A stretch of 64,000 nt of DNA from Limosilactobacillus panis DSM 6035. GTDB lineage: Bacteria; Bacillota; Bacilli; Lactobacillales; Lactobacillaceae. Made by a program: the position numbers and the translations under genes. The notes under the pieces are model-generated. The model was given only the letters and a program-made list of their open reading frames with translations. It was not told the origin of the DNA and did no database searches. Shown in pieces: positions 33,733 through 42,447 of this stretch (positions are counted from its first letter, which is position 1; each line of letters starts with the position of its first letter). The stretch lies in NCBI RefSeq assembly GCF_001435935.1, contig NZ_AZGM01000140.1:1-64000 (forward strand). Reading direction: 5' to 3'.

Positions 33733-35115
33733 TTAATTAGCTTCTTCGCTTGCCTTTTGTACCCTAACCCCTTCATGAATCCTTGGTACAACGAGGGCGC
33801 CAACTAACAGGGATAATCCAGCAATCAGCATCATCATCGTTTGGTTGTGCCCCACGAGCGGGAAAATGATGAAACTGCACAGGGAAGCTAAAATCTGGGG
33901 AACACAGATTCCGACATTAAACAATCCAAGGTAGGCTCCTTCGTTCTTACCGTTTAACGAGGAAGTCAGCAGGGTAAATGGAATAGTATTAATACTAAAG
34001 TTAGCAATACCAAAGAGAATCATTGCGACAATTGATAGTGTCTTAGAAGTGATAAATGCCATGCTGCCAAGGCCAATAGCACCAAGGACCATCCCCAAAA
34101 CATACCATTTCTTCCGGGAGTTAGCCTTAGCTTTAGCGTATAGTAGTCCCCAAATAATACCGGCAATACTGTAAACGGCGGTCAAAATCCCATACCAGTT
34201 ACCAGCTGCCTGGTAGCCGGCAGAGCTAACGTCAGTGGTGTGCCAGATATTCTTAGCAACTGTCCCCGTCGTGTAGGTCCAAACATACATAATTGCAAAC
34301 CAAGAGAATAATTGAACCAGGTTAATTTCCCAAAACGACCGGGGTGCCTGCTTAACTAGTTTCCAGAGACTTACCTTTTCGTGTGCCTCGTTAACATCGA
34401 TGTGGTGGTAATCGGCATAAGTCTTCGGATCGTATTCCTTAACGTTGAAAACAGTCCACAGTCCCGTAATCAGCAGGACAGCAGCGGCACAGAGATAAGC
34501 CCAAATGACGGTGTGCGGAACAACTCCCCGCTTTGCGGTGTTAGACATCCCAAACGCGGTGAACAGGAATGGTAGGATCGTGGCGAGAATTGCCCCACCA
34601 TTAGAGAAGACCTGTTGCCATGACCAAGCGGCATTCTTTTGCTTGTTGTTAACCATATCACCAACTAGCATCCGTAATGGCTGCATGCAGACATTGGAAA
34701 ATAGGTCCATGAAACAGATAGCAACGGCAGCGTAGGTCATTGCGGCCAATGAACCATATCCGAAGCCAAACGACCCGGAAAACGGTAGCATAATCAAGAC
34801 TAAGGCCGCAATTGGGGTCCCAAAGAGGAGGTATGGTAACCGCCGGCCAAAGCGGTTCCAGGTCCGGTCAGATAGTTGCCCCAGGATCGGCTGAACAATC
34901 ATCCCCATCAGCGGGGGGAAGATGAAGAAGAAGCCGAGGCTGTTTGGGTTAGCACCAATTGTCTGACAAATCCGGCTCATTTGTGAGCTTTGCAGTGAGA
35001 AAGCCATGTTAATTCCAAAGAAGGCAAATGTAATTGAGAAAATTTGGCTCTTGGATAATGACGGCATCCCCGCATCAAGATCAATTCGATTATCTTCGTT
35101 AGTCTTTTTATCCAT
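33733..35115 (-). CDS. MFS sugar transporter (SLC45/MalT-like)
   Basis: A 12-segment permease of the major facilitator superfamily that probably imports alpha-glucosides such as maltose or isomaltose with protons. Marks: the N-terminal SKSQIFSITFAFFGINMAF helix, GQLSDRTWNRFGRRLPYLL as the loop 2-3 motif and a central cytoplasmic loop with KEYDPKTYADYH. At 460 aa it is normal in length. The ribosome site GGGAGA is good. It lies 17 nt after the GH13 gene in one operon, so uptake and cleavage are coupled. The named sugar is inference from context. Confidence 0.88.
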   Translation of the reverse strand: MDKKTNEDNRIDLDAGMPSLSKSQIFSITFAFFGINMAFSLQSSQMSRICQTIGANPNSLGFFFIFPPLMGMIVQPILGQLSDRTWNRFGRRLPYLLFGTPIAALVLIMLPFSGSFGFGYGSLAAMTYAAVAICFMDLFSNVCMQPLRMLVGDMVNNKQKNAAWSWQQVFSNGGAILATILPFLFTAFGMSNTAKRGVVPHTVIWAYLCAAAVLLITGLWTVFNVKEYDPKTYADYHHIDVNEAHEKVSLWKLVKQAPRSFWEINLVQLFSWFAIMYVWTYTTGTVAKNIWHTTDVSSAGYQAAGNWYGILTAVYSIAGIIWGLLYAKAKANSRKKWYVLGMVLGAIGLGSMAFITSKTLSIVAMILFGIANFSINTIPFTLLTSSLNGKNEGAYLGLFNVGICVPQILASLCSFIIFPLVGHNQTMMMLIAGLSLLVGALVVPRIHEGVRVQKASEEAN

Positions 35116-35132
35116 AATAACTATCTCCCAAC

Positions 35133-36815
35133 TTAGTATTGGTAAACCTTTGCTTCATAAGGACGAATCGTCTCGCCCGCGTCATCAGCATAGTTAGTAA
35201 TCAAAAGCTTAGCACCGTCCGGAACGTCGTAGTGGCGTTGCAGTGTTTGGTCGGTGTAGTTGGTGATGACGAGCAGGGTGGTATCGGCATTTTGACGGCG
35301 GTAGGCAAATACAGCCGGATCATCCTCGTTGCCGGCGACCAATTGAAAATCACCGTTAGTAATTACCGGAAGCTCATGACGGAGCTTAATCAACTTCTGG
35401 TAGTAATAGAAGATCGAGTTTTGGTCTGTCAGTGCCTTTTCGACGTTGATGGTCGAATAGTTTGGGTTGACCTTTTCCCATGGCGTTCCAGTGGAGAAAC
35501 CAGCATTCTTGCTGTCATCCCATTGCATTGGTGTCCGCGCGTTGTCCCGACTATGCATTGACAGATACTTCAGCATCGTTTTCCCATCAAGGAGATGTTG
35601 GTCGTCAACGAGCTGGTGGTATGCGTTAATCGACTCAAGGTCAACGTAATCCTCAAGCTTGTCGAAGTAGACGTTTGTCATTCCAATCTCTTCACCCTCG
35701 TAAATATATGGGGTTCCTTGCTGGAAGTGCAGCATGGTTGCCAACATCTTTGCAGACTTTACACGATTTTCTTCGTTACTGTCATCACCGAAGCGGGAGA
35801 CAACCCGTGGCTGGTCGTGGTTATTCCAGTAAAGGGAGTTCCAAGCGGTCCCCATCAGGCCCTTCTGCCACTTTGTGAAGTTAGCCCGCAGGTCTGCTAG
35901 CTTCGTTTTCTGATCGTTCCACTTTCCCAGTGCCGGGTTGCTATTGCCATCGAGCCCCATGTGTTCGAACTGGAAGATCATATTAAGCTCTTTATTATCC
36001 AGGTTAGCGTATGCCTTAGCTTGCTCCGGTGTGGTCCCAGGCATTTCGCCGACCGTAATCATCTTATGCTTACTCATGACGTTACGGTTCATTTCCTGCA
36101 GAAATTCGTGCATCCGCGGACCATTAGGCACGAGTTTTTCAACGTTGGCGTACTTTTCATCACCCGTCAGTGGTCCATCAGTGAGTTCCTTTGGCTTGGA
36201 AATCAGGTTGATAACGTCCATTCGGAAGCCATCAACCCCCTTTGCAGCCCACCAATTCATCATATCGTAAACACTGTGGCGAACGTTTGGATTTTCCCAG
36301 TTCAAGTCGGGTTGCTGGGGAGCAAAGAGGTGGAGGTAGTACTGGTCGGTTTCCGGATCGTACTTCCAAGCAGGACCTGAGAAGTAGGAACCCCAGTTAT
36401 TGGGTTCTTTACCATTCTTCCCATCTCGCCAAATGTAGTAATCCCGATATGGGTTATCCTTACTCTTCCTAGATTCTTCAAACCACTTGTGTTGGTCAGA
36501 GGTGTGGTTGACAACCAGGTCCATCACCAACTTCATTCCGCGGTGGTGGATACCATCAATTAATTCCTGGAAATCAGCCATGTTACCTAAGGTTGGGTTA
36601 ATTGCCTGGTAGTCACTAATGTCGTACCCGTTATCAACTTGGGGTGACTTGTAGATCGGATTCAACCAGATAATGTCAACTCCAAGCTTCTTGAGGTAGT
36701 CTAAACGGTTAATGATTCCCCGGAGATCACCAACCCCATCACCATTACTATCCTGAAAACTCTTCGGGTAAATTTGGTAAACAACCGAGTTATTCCACCA
36801 ATGTTTATTTTCCAT
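35133..36815 (-). CDS. GH13 oligo-1,6-glucosidase-type enzyme (560 aa)
   Basis: It cuts alpha-1,6-linked gluco-oligosaccharides in the cytoplasm. GH13 residues: nucleophile D200 in GFRMDVINL, acid/base E257 in TVGEMPG and D334 in NNHDQPR. The residue after the nucleophile is Val, the pattern of alpha-1,6-acting enzymes such as isomaltase; Thr marks alpha-1,4 enzymes. The frame opens at 36878, but AAAGGTG precedes the Met at 36815, where the family begins (ENKHWWNNSVVYQIYPKSF). It leads an operon with the MFS transporter. Two cre/LacI-type sites flank its promoter. Confidence 0.94.
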   Translation of the reverse strand: MENKHWWNNSVVYQIYPKSFQDSNGDGVGDLRGIINRLDYLKKLGVDIIWLNPIYKSPQVDNGYDISDYQAINPTLGNMADFQELIDGIHHRGMKLVMDLVVNHTSDQHKWFEESRKSKDNPYRDYYIWRDGKNGKEPNNWGSYFSGPAWKYDPETDQYYLHLFAPQQPDLNWENPNVRHSVYDMMNWWAAKGVDGFRMDVINLISKPKELTDGPLTGDEKYANVEKLVPNGPRMHEFLQEMNRNVMSKHKMITVGEMPGTTPEQAKAYANLDNKELNMIFQFEHMGLDGNSNPALGKWNDQKTKLADLRANFTKWQKGLMGTAWNSLYWNNHDQPRVVSRFGDDSNEENRVKSAKMLATMLHFQQGTPYIYEGEEIGMTNVYFDKLEDYVDLESINAYHQLVDDQHLLDGKTMLKYLSMHSRDNARTPMQWDDSKNAGFSTGTPWEKVNPNYSTINVEKALTDQNSIFYYYQKLIKLRHELPVITNGDFQLVAGNEDDPAVFAYRRQNADTTLLVITNYTDQTLQRHYDVPDGAKLLITNYADDAGETIRPYEAKVYQY

Positions 36816-36849
36816 CAATAACAGCACCTTTCGTTCCATGATTACTTTA

Positions 36850-36863
36850 TGTAACCGTTTGCA
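36850..36863. promoter_or_regulatory. cre/LacI-type operator between promoter and GH13 start
   Basis: TGTAACCGTTTGCA matches 13 of 14 cre positions; it is downstream of the -10. Confidence 0.65.
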
Positions 36864-36878
36864 TTTCCTACAACTCAA

Positions 36879-36906
36879 ATAATAACACTATCACCCAGAT
36901 AATCAA
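36879..36906 (-). promoter_or_regulatory. Promoter of the GH13-MFS operon
   Basis: On the minus strand TTGATT at 36906-36901, a 16-nt spacer and TATTAT at 36884-36879. Confidence 0.6.
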
Positions 36907-36915
36907 CCCTAATTA

Positions 36916-36929
36916 TGTAAACGCATTCA
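36916..36929. promoter_or_regulatory. cre/LacI-type operator upstream of the GH13 promoter
   Basis: TGTAAACGCATTCA matches 13 of 14 cre positions, just upstream of the -35. Its centre is 66 bp from the other site, which would allow looping. Confidence 0.6.
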
Positions 36930-37059
36930 TTTTTATATAAATTCTTAGTAAAATTAACTTTTCAGGTCTTTATTACTGAACTATTTTACTGTCCTATTGT
37001 ACTTTAGCGCCCGGTTTGTCTTATAATAAAAAAGAAATTGCAAAAAAGAAGGAATTATA

Positions 37060-37380
37060 ATGCTCGATAGTCTAACCAGCCTAATCCTGGTGTTTGCATT
37101 TGGTTACGGCTTATCACGGAATTTTAAGAAGGGGAATTATGCCTATTCCTTTGTTATGTATGCTGGTGCGGTCATCTTTTACGCCAACCTATACCATACA
37201 TTAAGCGGGAGCCTGGCGTTTTGTACGATGATGGTTGCCCTGTTTTTAGCAATCATTTTGGCCATCGCCTTTATCTACCGCGCCATCCAAGCAAATAACG
37301 GGAACCGCCATTACTGGGGAGCAACCGCGTTATGTGGAATTTCAATTATCCTCGTAATTATCTTTAAGTTCATTCTCTAA
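37060..37380 (+). CDS. Small membrane protein of unknown function (106 aa)
   Basis: Three hydrophobic segments with a basic loop after the first (SRNFKKGNY). Family not recognised. AAGGAAT precedes the ATG, and a TATAAT lies at about 37023. It is followed by a hairpin and a terminator that repeats the one after the 102-aa membrane protein at 23504. It is divergent from the GH13 operon but has no obvious link to it. Confidence 0.65.
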   Translation: MLDSLTSLILVFAFGYGLSRNFKKGNYAYSFVMYAGAVIFYANLYHTLSGSLAFCTMMVALFLAIILAIAFIYRAIQANNGNRHYWGATALCGISIILVIIFKFIL

Positions 37381-37411
37381 CTGCGGAAGAAGGGACAAGC
37401 CTGACAAAGCA

Positions 37412-37433
37412 GTTGAGTGGCTCGGCACTCAAC
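37412..37433. repeat. Hairpin after the small membrane gene
   Basis: GTTGAGTG and CACTCAAC form a perfect 8-bp stem with a 6-nt loop, ahead of the terminator at 37468. Confidence 0.45.
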
Positions 37434-37467
37434 CGGATACAAGTTAAAAAGCTACAGCGCAGTAAAC

Positions 37468-37515
37468 AAAGGGACTCTAGCGTTCGGATTTTCTCGATCA
37501 CTAGAGTCCTTTTTA
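37468..37515. terminator. Terminator, second copy of the CTCTAGYGTTCGGAT type
   Basis: AAGGGACTCTAG pairs with CTAGAGTCCTT, followed by TTT. The loop side also resembles 23872-23920. Confidence 0.85.
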
Positions 37516-37573
37516 TGCTTTCTAAAGACTTGTTTTGCAGCAAAAAGCTCGCTAGCTCTGTTTCACTCCACTA

Positions 37574-37963
37574 TTAACAGTCATGCTGCCCACGCAATTT
37601 TTCCGGGAAGTTACCGCGACTGTAATCGACCACCTCAACATTTTCCGTGAGTGTCCTCCTATCTGAAACCAACGGCAGAGTAAAGAGGTGCCGATTAAAG
37701 CGAATCTTCATTTGGTCATCGAATTGCGCGCGTGATTCCCCCTTTATCTTTACCAGTCCCAGATTTGAATTAATCTGGGTGTCGAAATCCTTCATGCTTA
37801 GCCCCTTGTCAATAAAGATTAGCCGGTAACCACCATCGAGTGAGCAGCTACCAACGGCAGAGAAGGGACCTACCCCGTCCTCAAAATCAAGCAGGATCTG
37901 CTTGTCTTTAGCTACGTACTTATCAAGGCGTTCAATGGCCTCTGTGGTGAAGGTTAATTTCAT
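37574..37963 (-). CDS. HesB/IscA-like iron-sulfur biosynthesis family protein
   Basis: A small protein with the Fe-S biosynthesis core fold, as commonly annotated in lactobacilli. It begins MKLTFTTEAIERLDKYV and has GSCSLDGGYRLIFIDKG in the middle. The three cysteines that bind the cluster in true IscA/SufA proteins are not conserved, so a scaffold role is doubtful. At 129 aa it is usual for this subgroup. AAGGAGGG precedes the ATG. It is monocistronic between the repeated terminator and the divergent gluconokinase gene. Confidence 0.75.
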   Translation of the reverse strand: MKLTFTTEAIERLDKYVAKDKQILLDFEDGVGPFSAVGSCSLDGGYRLIFIDKGLSMKDFDTQINSNLGLVKIKGESRAQFDDQMKIRFNRHLFTLPLVSDRRTLTENVEVVDYSRGNFPEKLRGQHDC

Positions 37964-38045
37964 TGTCCTTATCCCTCCTTGAAATATTGGTATTTTAATT
38001 TTAAAGATACGTGGCCTTAATGTAAATTATTCTGCTTTCACACAA

Positions 38046-38074
38046 TTGACATCCACCCTACTGGCCAGTATATT
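38046..38074 (+). promoter_or_regulatory. Promoter of the gluconokinase gene
   Basis: TTGACA, a 17-nt spacer and TATATT, ending 31 nt before the ATG at 38106. Confidence 0.85.
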
Positions 38075-38105
38075 GAAGCTATTACAACATATAAGGAGTA
38101 CAAAT

Positions 38106-39635
38106 ATGAATTACTTTATCGGTGTTGACGTGGGAACAACCAGTACAAAAGCGGTTCTCTATGATGAACACACCAACGTAATCAAACGATTCAGCCAGTC
38201 CTACCCCCTCTTCCGCCACCCTAACGGCATGGCCGAGCAAGACCCGACCACGATTGTCAACGCAGTGGAAAAGGTAATTGGGGATGCCGCCCAGCAAATT
38301 AACTTTTTCAAAGAAAGACTACTTGCCGTTGCCTTTTCTAGTGCAAACCAGAGTCTAATCCTCCTCGACCAGGCGTTCCGACCTCAGTCACGGTTGATCA
38401 CCTGGGCCGATACCCGGGCACGGCACGCGGCAAACCAGTTGAAACGGTCCGCCTTGGGGAGACAGTTGTATGTGAACACCGGTACCCCCATTCACCCGAT
38501 GTCACCGTTGACAAAGCTTCTCTGGCTCAAGGAAGCGGACCCCGAACTTCTTTCCCAAGCCGCATATATTGGTGACATCAAGTCCTACCTCTTTTGTCGC
38601 TTTTTCGGCACATTCAAGGTCGACATTTCAATTGCCAGTTGCACCGGGATGATGAACATCAATTCCGGTGACTGGGACCCGACAGCGTTAAACCTAGTTG
38701 GTATTCGCCAGGAACAGCTACCGGAAATCGTTAACGGCACCTACCAGGCTACCGGCCTCCTGCCAAAGGCCCAGGCAAGGATGGGGATTCCTGCCGATAC
38801 CCCGTTTATTTACGGAGCGTTCGATGGTGCCCTATCTAACCTCGGCGTGGGGGCACTCAAGCCAGATACCGTGGCGATTACCATCGGTACCTCGGCGGCT
38901 GTCCGGGTAATCACCGACCATCCCGTGATTGACCCTCACCGGCGCCTATTCTGCTATGCGGTTGACAATCATAGCTGGGTGGTAGGTGGGCCGCTTAATA
39001 GCGGTGGTGATGTCTACCAGTGGGCCGTTAAGCACCTGGTCACCCCGAGTGCGGTCGCTAACGAGCAGGTTGACCCCTACACCCTGGCAAGTCGGGTAAT
39101 TTCTGATGTTCCCGCTGGTGCCCACGGCCTGCTGTTTCTCCCCTTCTTAGGTGGCGAACGGGCCCCACTGTGGGATGCCAACGCCCGGGGAAGTTTCTTT
39201 GGGCTCAATAACCTCCACACGCGGGCGGACATGCTCCGTGCGGTCATGGAAGGGATCAACATGAACATCGCGACGGTCTTCAAGGCTGTCTGTGACCTGG
39301 TGGGCCAGCCAAAATCCATCACGGCTACCGGTGGATTCGCCCGGTCCCGCGTTTGGCGACAAATGCTTGCCGACGTGTTAAACTGTCCGGTCGACATTCC
39401 CGAATCGTTCGAATCGGGTTGCCTCGGTGCCGTTACAATGGCAATGAGGAGCTTAAACCTGGTCAATAGTTACCAAGTTGTGCAAAACTTCATTGGTGAA
39501 GAAGATACTTACCGTCCAGATCCAGCGACGGTCGCTATTTACCAGAAATACCTTCCTCTCTTCCAGCAGGTCGAAGGGCTCTTGTCCCCCGCCTACTCAA
39601 CAATTGCCCAGCTCCAAGAAAATGGGGCCAAATAA
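38106..39635 (+). CDS. gntK: Gluconokinase, FGGY family
   Basis: It phosphorylates D-gluconate to 6-phosphogluconate, feeding the phosphoketolase pathway. The actin-like fold is complete at 509 aa: phosphate loop GVDVGTTSTKAVLYD at the start, TWADTRA near residue 115, the catalytic Asp in GAFDGALSNLG, the IGTSAAVR loop and a C-terminal ATGGFARSRVWRQMLAD. The longer frame opens at 38046 inside the promoter; AAGGAG before 38106 sets the start. No gluconate permease is adjacent. Another FGGY sugar substrate is possible but the resemblance to GntK is strong. Confidence 0.88.
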   Translation: MNYFIGVDVGTTSTKAVLYDEHTNVIKRFSQSYPLFRHPNGMAEQDPTTIVNAVEKVIGDAAQQINFFKERLLAVAFSSANQSLILLDQAFRPQSRLITWADTRARHAANQLKRSALGRQLYVNTGTPIHPMSPLTKLLWLKEADPELLSQAAYIGDIKSYLFCRFFGTFKVDISIASCTGMMNINSGDWDPTALNLVGIRQEQLPEIVNGTYQATGLLPKAQARMGIPADTPFIYGAFDGALSNLGVGALKPDTVAITIGTSAAVRVITDHPVIDPHRRLFCYAVDNHSWVVGGPLNSGGDVYQWAVKHLVTPSAVANEQVDPYTLASRVISDVPAGAHGLLFLPFLGGERAPLWDANARGSFFGLNNLHTRADMLRAVMEGINMNIATVFKAVCDLVGQPKSITATGGFARSRVWRQMLADVLNCPVDIPESFESGCLGAVTMAMRSLNLVNSYQVVQNFIGEEDTYRPDPATVAIYQKYLPLFQQVEGLLSPAYSTIAQLQENGAK

Positions 39636-39704
39636 AGGTTAAGTGTTTGCCAACCGTTAGACAATGTGATCTTGCAATTGGCGGACACTTTTTAATACCT
39701 GATT

Positions 39705-40199
39705 CTATTGGTGGGTACGGTATCCAGCTGCCTGAGCTTCAGCTAGCGAGTCAAAGTAGACGACATTTTCAGGAGCAATTCCGGGATCTGGGTATTGGCC
39801 CGGAAGGTAGCAATACATGGTTGAGCGGTCACCAATAATCGAATTTGGCTCATAGTTATCGGGATCAACCCACAGCTCTTTTTCCTGAGTATTGGCTGGG
39901 ACCGTATTTTCGGCGATACTTGGCTGTTGTGGTACGGTCGTGTTCACTGTTTGACCTGTACCATTGACTTCCGTTTGCCCACCGCTTGCTGGTTTAGTAA
40001 GGGAATGATCTTTTTCTTTATCTTGCGGTTTCTTGGCTACTTTTTCCTTCTTATCCGTCTTTTTGCTGATCTTAGCAACTGTGTCCCTCGGCGCTTCTTG
40101 GGTTTGACTGCGATAGTTGATAAACCAGCCGCCGGCAATAAGTAGCAAAAGAACGACAATCCATAGCCATGGTCGGCGGTACAATGGTTTTCTGTTCAT
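39705..40199 (-). CDS. Membrane-anchored surface protein of unknown function (164 aa)
   Basis: An N-terminal basic start (MNRKPLYRRP) and one hydrophobic helix (WLWIVVLLLLIAGGWFINY) anchor a highly charged Lys/Glu linker, then a Thr/Gln-rich stretch and a small C-terminal module ending FDSLAEAQAAGYR. This tail resembles the short metal- or ligand-binding tails found on some secreted nucleases, but I cannot name it. AAGGAGG precedes the ATG. It stands alone, so the role is unknown; the C-terminal module is expected outside the cell. Confidence 0.7.
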   Translation of the reverse strand: MNRKPLYRRPWLWIVVLLLLIAGGWFINYRSQTQEAPRDTVAKISKKTDKKEKVAKKPQDKEKDHSLTKPASGGQTEVNGTGQTVNTTVPQQPSIAENTVPANTQEKELWVDPDNYEPNSIIGDRSTMYCYLPGQYPDPGIAPENVVYFDSLAEAQAAGYRTHQ

Positions 40200-40351
40200 A
40201 ACTAGCCTCCTTATAGTTGGATTTCCGCTTCTATGTCAATTATTCTCTAACCTTATTATATAAAAATCAGCGATAAATAAGATACGCTGTTTAACAATCC
40301 TTAAGGGGGTTAACTAATTTTTAAGAGACGGATGCAGGTAAGCCCGCCAAC

Positions 40352-40386
40352 AAAAAAGACCTGGGAAAATTTCCCAGGTCCTTTTA
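40352..40386. terminator. Terminator between ppaC and the anchored protein gene
   Basis: AAAAGACCTGGGAAA and TTTCCCAGGTCCTTTT form a near-perfect stem; T-runs on both strands. It serves ppaC on the minus strand. Confidence 0.9.
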
Positions 40387-40405
40387 TTACCATTATCTAT
40401 AAAGA

Positions 40406-41341
40406 TTAGCCTTCAAAGGCATCTGTCAATGGAGGAACAACTTGCTTCTTCCGTGAAACAACACCCGGCAGGTTCATCCGCTTATTAGCATCAAGCTTGT
40501 GACCAAATGCCCTTTCAACCTTGTCGGTGTTGTCACCAACAACCAGCAGTTCAGAGTCACTGTTAAGAATGTTAGTGGCAATCAGGATGAATAGTTGGTA
40601 ACCATTGGCATCCATCAGTTCGTGCATCTTCTTTTCAAGGTCCGCTTGCCGCTTGAAGACATCGTCGAGTTCAACCGCGTTTACTTGACCAATCCGCATC
40701 TTGGTGCCGCCAAGTTCAAAAGTCTTAGCATCACCATCAACAATGTCGGCATCGGACTTGGCATCAACATCAGCGCCCGCCTTCAGCATAGCAACCCCGT
40801 ACTTGTTGTAGTCAGCAACGCCGGCAACCTTAGCTAAGTACTTAACCGCTTCACGGTCGTGGTCCGTAGTGGTTGGGGAGTTAAGTAACAGGGTATCAGA
40901 AATGATTGCGGAAAGCATCATCCCCGCTAAGTTAGCTGGAATATCAATGTGCTTTTGTTGGAACATTTCCGTCAAAATTGTTGAAACACAGCCATATGGG
41001 CGGCAAGTTACCCACAGTGGTTGAGCAGTATTGAAGTTTGCAATCCGGTGGTGGTCAACAAGGTGGGTAACCGTAACCTTGTCGATGTCACTAACACTTT
41101 GTTGTGGTTCGTTGTGGTCAACCAGCATTACCTTGTCGACTTCGTTAGCAGCGGTTTTGATAACCCGCGGGGCCTTCATACCGAACTTCTTAAGAGCGTA
41201 CTGCGTTTCGGCGTTTGGTTCGCCGAGAGCAACTGCTTCCGTTTCATAGCCCAGTTGGTTTTGGTAATATGAAAAAGCCATTGCCGCAGTGATTGCATCT
41301 GTATCTGGCTTTTGATGTCCAAAGACTAATTCTTTTTCCAT
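40406..41341 (-). CDS. ppaC: Manganese-dependent inorganic pyrophosphatase (family II)
   Basis: It hydrolyses PPi to phosphate, pulling biosynthetic reactions forward. DHH-family motifs: [18 protein letters not shown] at the start, DHNEPQQS near residue 75, VDHHRIANF near residue 96 and a C-terminal DHHA2 domain ending with [10 protein letters not shown], whose Arg/Lys bind substrate. At 311 aa it is typical. The ribosome site ACAGGAGG is strong. It is monocistronic. Confidence 0.96.
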   Translation of the reverse strand: MEKELVFGHQKPDTDAITAAMAFSYYQNQLGYETEAVALGEPNAETQYALKKFGMKAPRVIKTAANEVDKVMLVDHNEPQQSVSDIDKVTVTHLVDHHRIANFNTAQPLWVTCRPYGCVSTILTEMFQQKHIDIPANLAGMMLSAIISDTLLLNSPTTTDHDREAVKYLAKVAGVADYNKYGVAMLKAGADVDAKSDADIVDGDAKTFELGGTKMRIGQVNAVELDDVFKRQADLEKKMHELMDANGYQLFILIATNILNSDSELLVVGDNTDKVERAFGHKLDANKRMNLPGVVSRKKQVVPPLTDAFEG

Positions 41342-41432
41342 AAAGTAATTCCTCCTGTTTGTGCTTCAACAATACAACTAAAGCAATTTTCACTATTCAT
41401 TTTATCACGATAAATAGTTCTCGTCCGCATTA

Positions 41433-41903
41433 TTATTTAACATTATGCTTCTTTGTCCAATATTCATTCAAAATTGCCCACATTTTTTCATGTTGGTGGT
41501 TAAAGAAGCGCGGTGGTCGTCCTTGCAGGGTAAAGTATCTTGTCGTAACCGTCTCGCTCGGCTTAACTGAAAAGTGTTGGTCACTGACCTGCCGAACAAG
41601 GTAAAAGGCATTGACCGGCTGCACAGCATCCCCATTTGGGTAAGTATATTGGTCATTATCCAGTATTTTTAAGAGGCAGACCGGCTCAACTGCGAGTCCC
41701 GCGTCCTCCTTAAATTCGCGTCTGACGGTATTGTCAAATCGTTCCCCAAATTCCATGTAGCCACCCGGAAAACCCCAGTCACCGGTATCGGCCCGGGCCT
41801 GTAACAGGACGGCACCGTCTGCATTGACAAGTGCACCTGAGGCACTCGTCAAGATCAGCGGCATGTGACCAACTTGCGAACGCAAATCTGCAATGTACGC
41901 CAT
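41433..41903 (-). CDS. Nudix hydrolase
   Basis: It hydrolyses a nucleoside diphosphate linked to another group; the substrate is unknown. The Nudix box runs GGYMEFGERFDNTVRREFKE then DAGL, where the REUXEEXGU helix has Asp in place of the last Glu, a conservative change. The frame opens at 41948, but AAAGGAGGGG lies before the Met at 41903, giving 156 aa. It follows the DUF1836 gene after 13 nt. Confidence 0.88.
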   Translation of the reverse strand: MAYIADLRSQVGHMPLILTSASGALVNADGAVLLQARADTGDWGFPGGYMEFGERFDNTVRREFKEDAGLAVEPVCLLKILDNDQYTYPNGDAVQPVNAFYLVRQVSDQHFSVKPSETVTTRYFTLQGRPPRFFNHQHEKMWAILNEYWTKKHNVK

Positions 41904-41916
41904 TTTATCCCCTCCT

Positions 41917-42435
41917 TTAAGAGCTATGGTTCTCCTGAACCTGGTCAAGGTACACCCTCAAGTATACGCGACAACTTATCATTTGGGCTAGTCGATCGAG
42001 CAGGCGCTTTTCCTCGCTATCCGGAACGGTGATTTTTTCCACCTGGTCACCTGCAGAAAATGCCTGACGCAGGGCCAACTCGAAGGCAGCACAGAGATAA
42101 TTGTAACGATCTTCAACGCTTTGCTGCCCTCCCCGAAAATGGAGGAGGGTCTGAATCTCATGAAGGGAGAGCCCCTGACGGCTAATAGTAATTAGAAATA
42201 GGCTCGCCAGCTGGCCCCGATCGTACTGTCGGTGCTGGGGGTGGTTTAGTAACCCATGCTTAACATAGCTACTGACCATTGTATTAGTCATCTTTATCCC
42301 CATTGCTTCCGGGAAGTAGCCATTGATGTATTTAACCACTTGGTCCAGGTAGAGACCCATTTTGGGTAACTCATCATAACGGGGAAGACGGAAGGCACTT
42401 ACAAGTGGCTGAATTTGACGCTCAACAATTCCCAC
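41917..42435 (-). CDS. DUF1836-domain protein, MerR-like
   Basis: DUF1836 proteins are common in Firmicutes and have a predicted winged helix of MerR type. Visible: LPRYDELPKMGLYLDQVVKY near residue 18, then the helix-turn-helix-like segment TNTMVSSYVKHGLLNHPQHR and QYDRGQLASLFLI. The start is GTG with GAGGTGG 5 nt upstream. It sits between parC (12 nt upstream) and the Nudix gene, so it may be read from the parE-parC operon. DNA binding is an inference from the fold. Confidence 0.85.
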   Translation of the reverse strand: MGIVERQIQPLVSAFRLPRYDELPKMGLYLDQVVKYINGYFPEAMGIKMTNTMVSSYVKHGLLNHPQHRQYDRGQLASLFLITISRQGLSLHEIQTLLHFRGGQQSVEDRYNYLCAAFELALRQAFSAGDQVEKITVPDSEEKRLLDRLAQMISCRVYLRVYLDQVQENHSS

Positions 42436-42447
42436 ATTACCACCTCA

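Noticed and set aside
41433-41903. Nudix protein as catalytically dead
   Set aside because: Only one Glu-to-Asp change is seen in the Nudix box and the other metal ligands are present.
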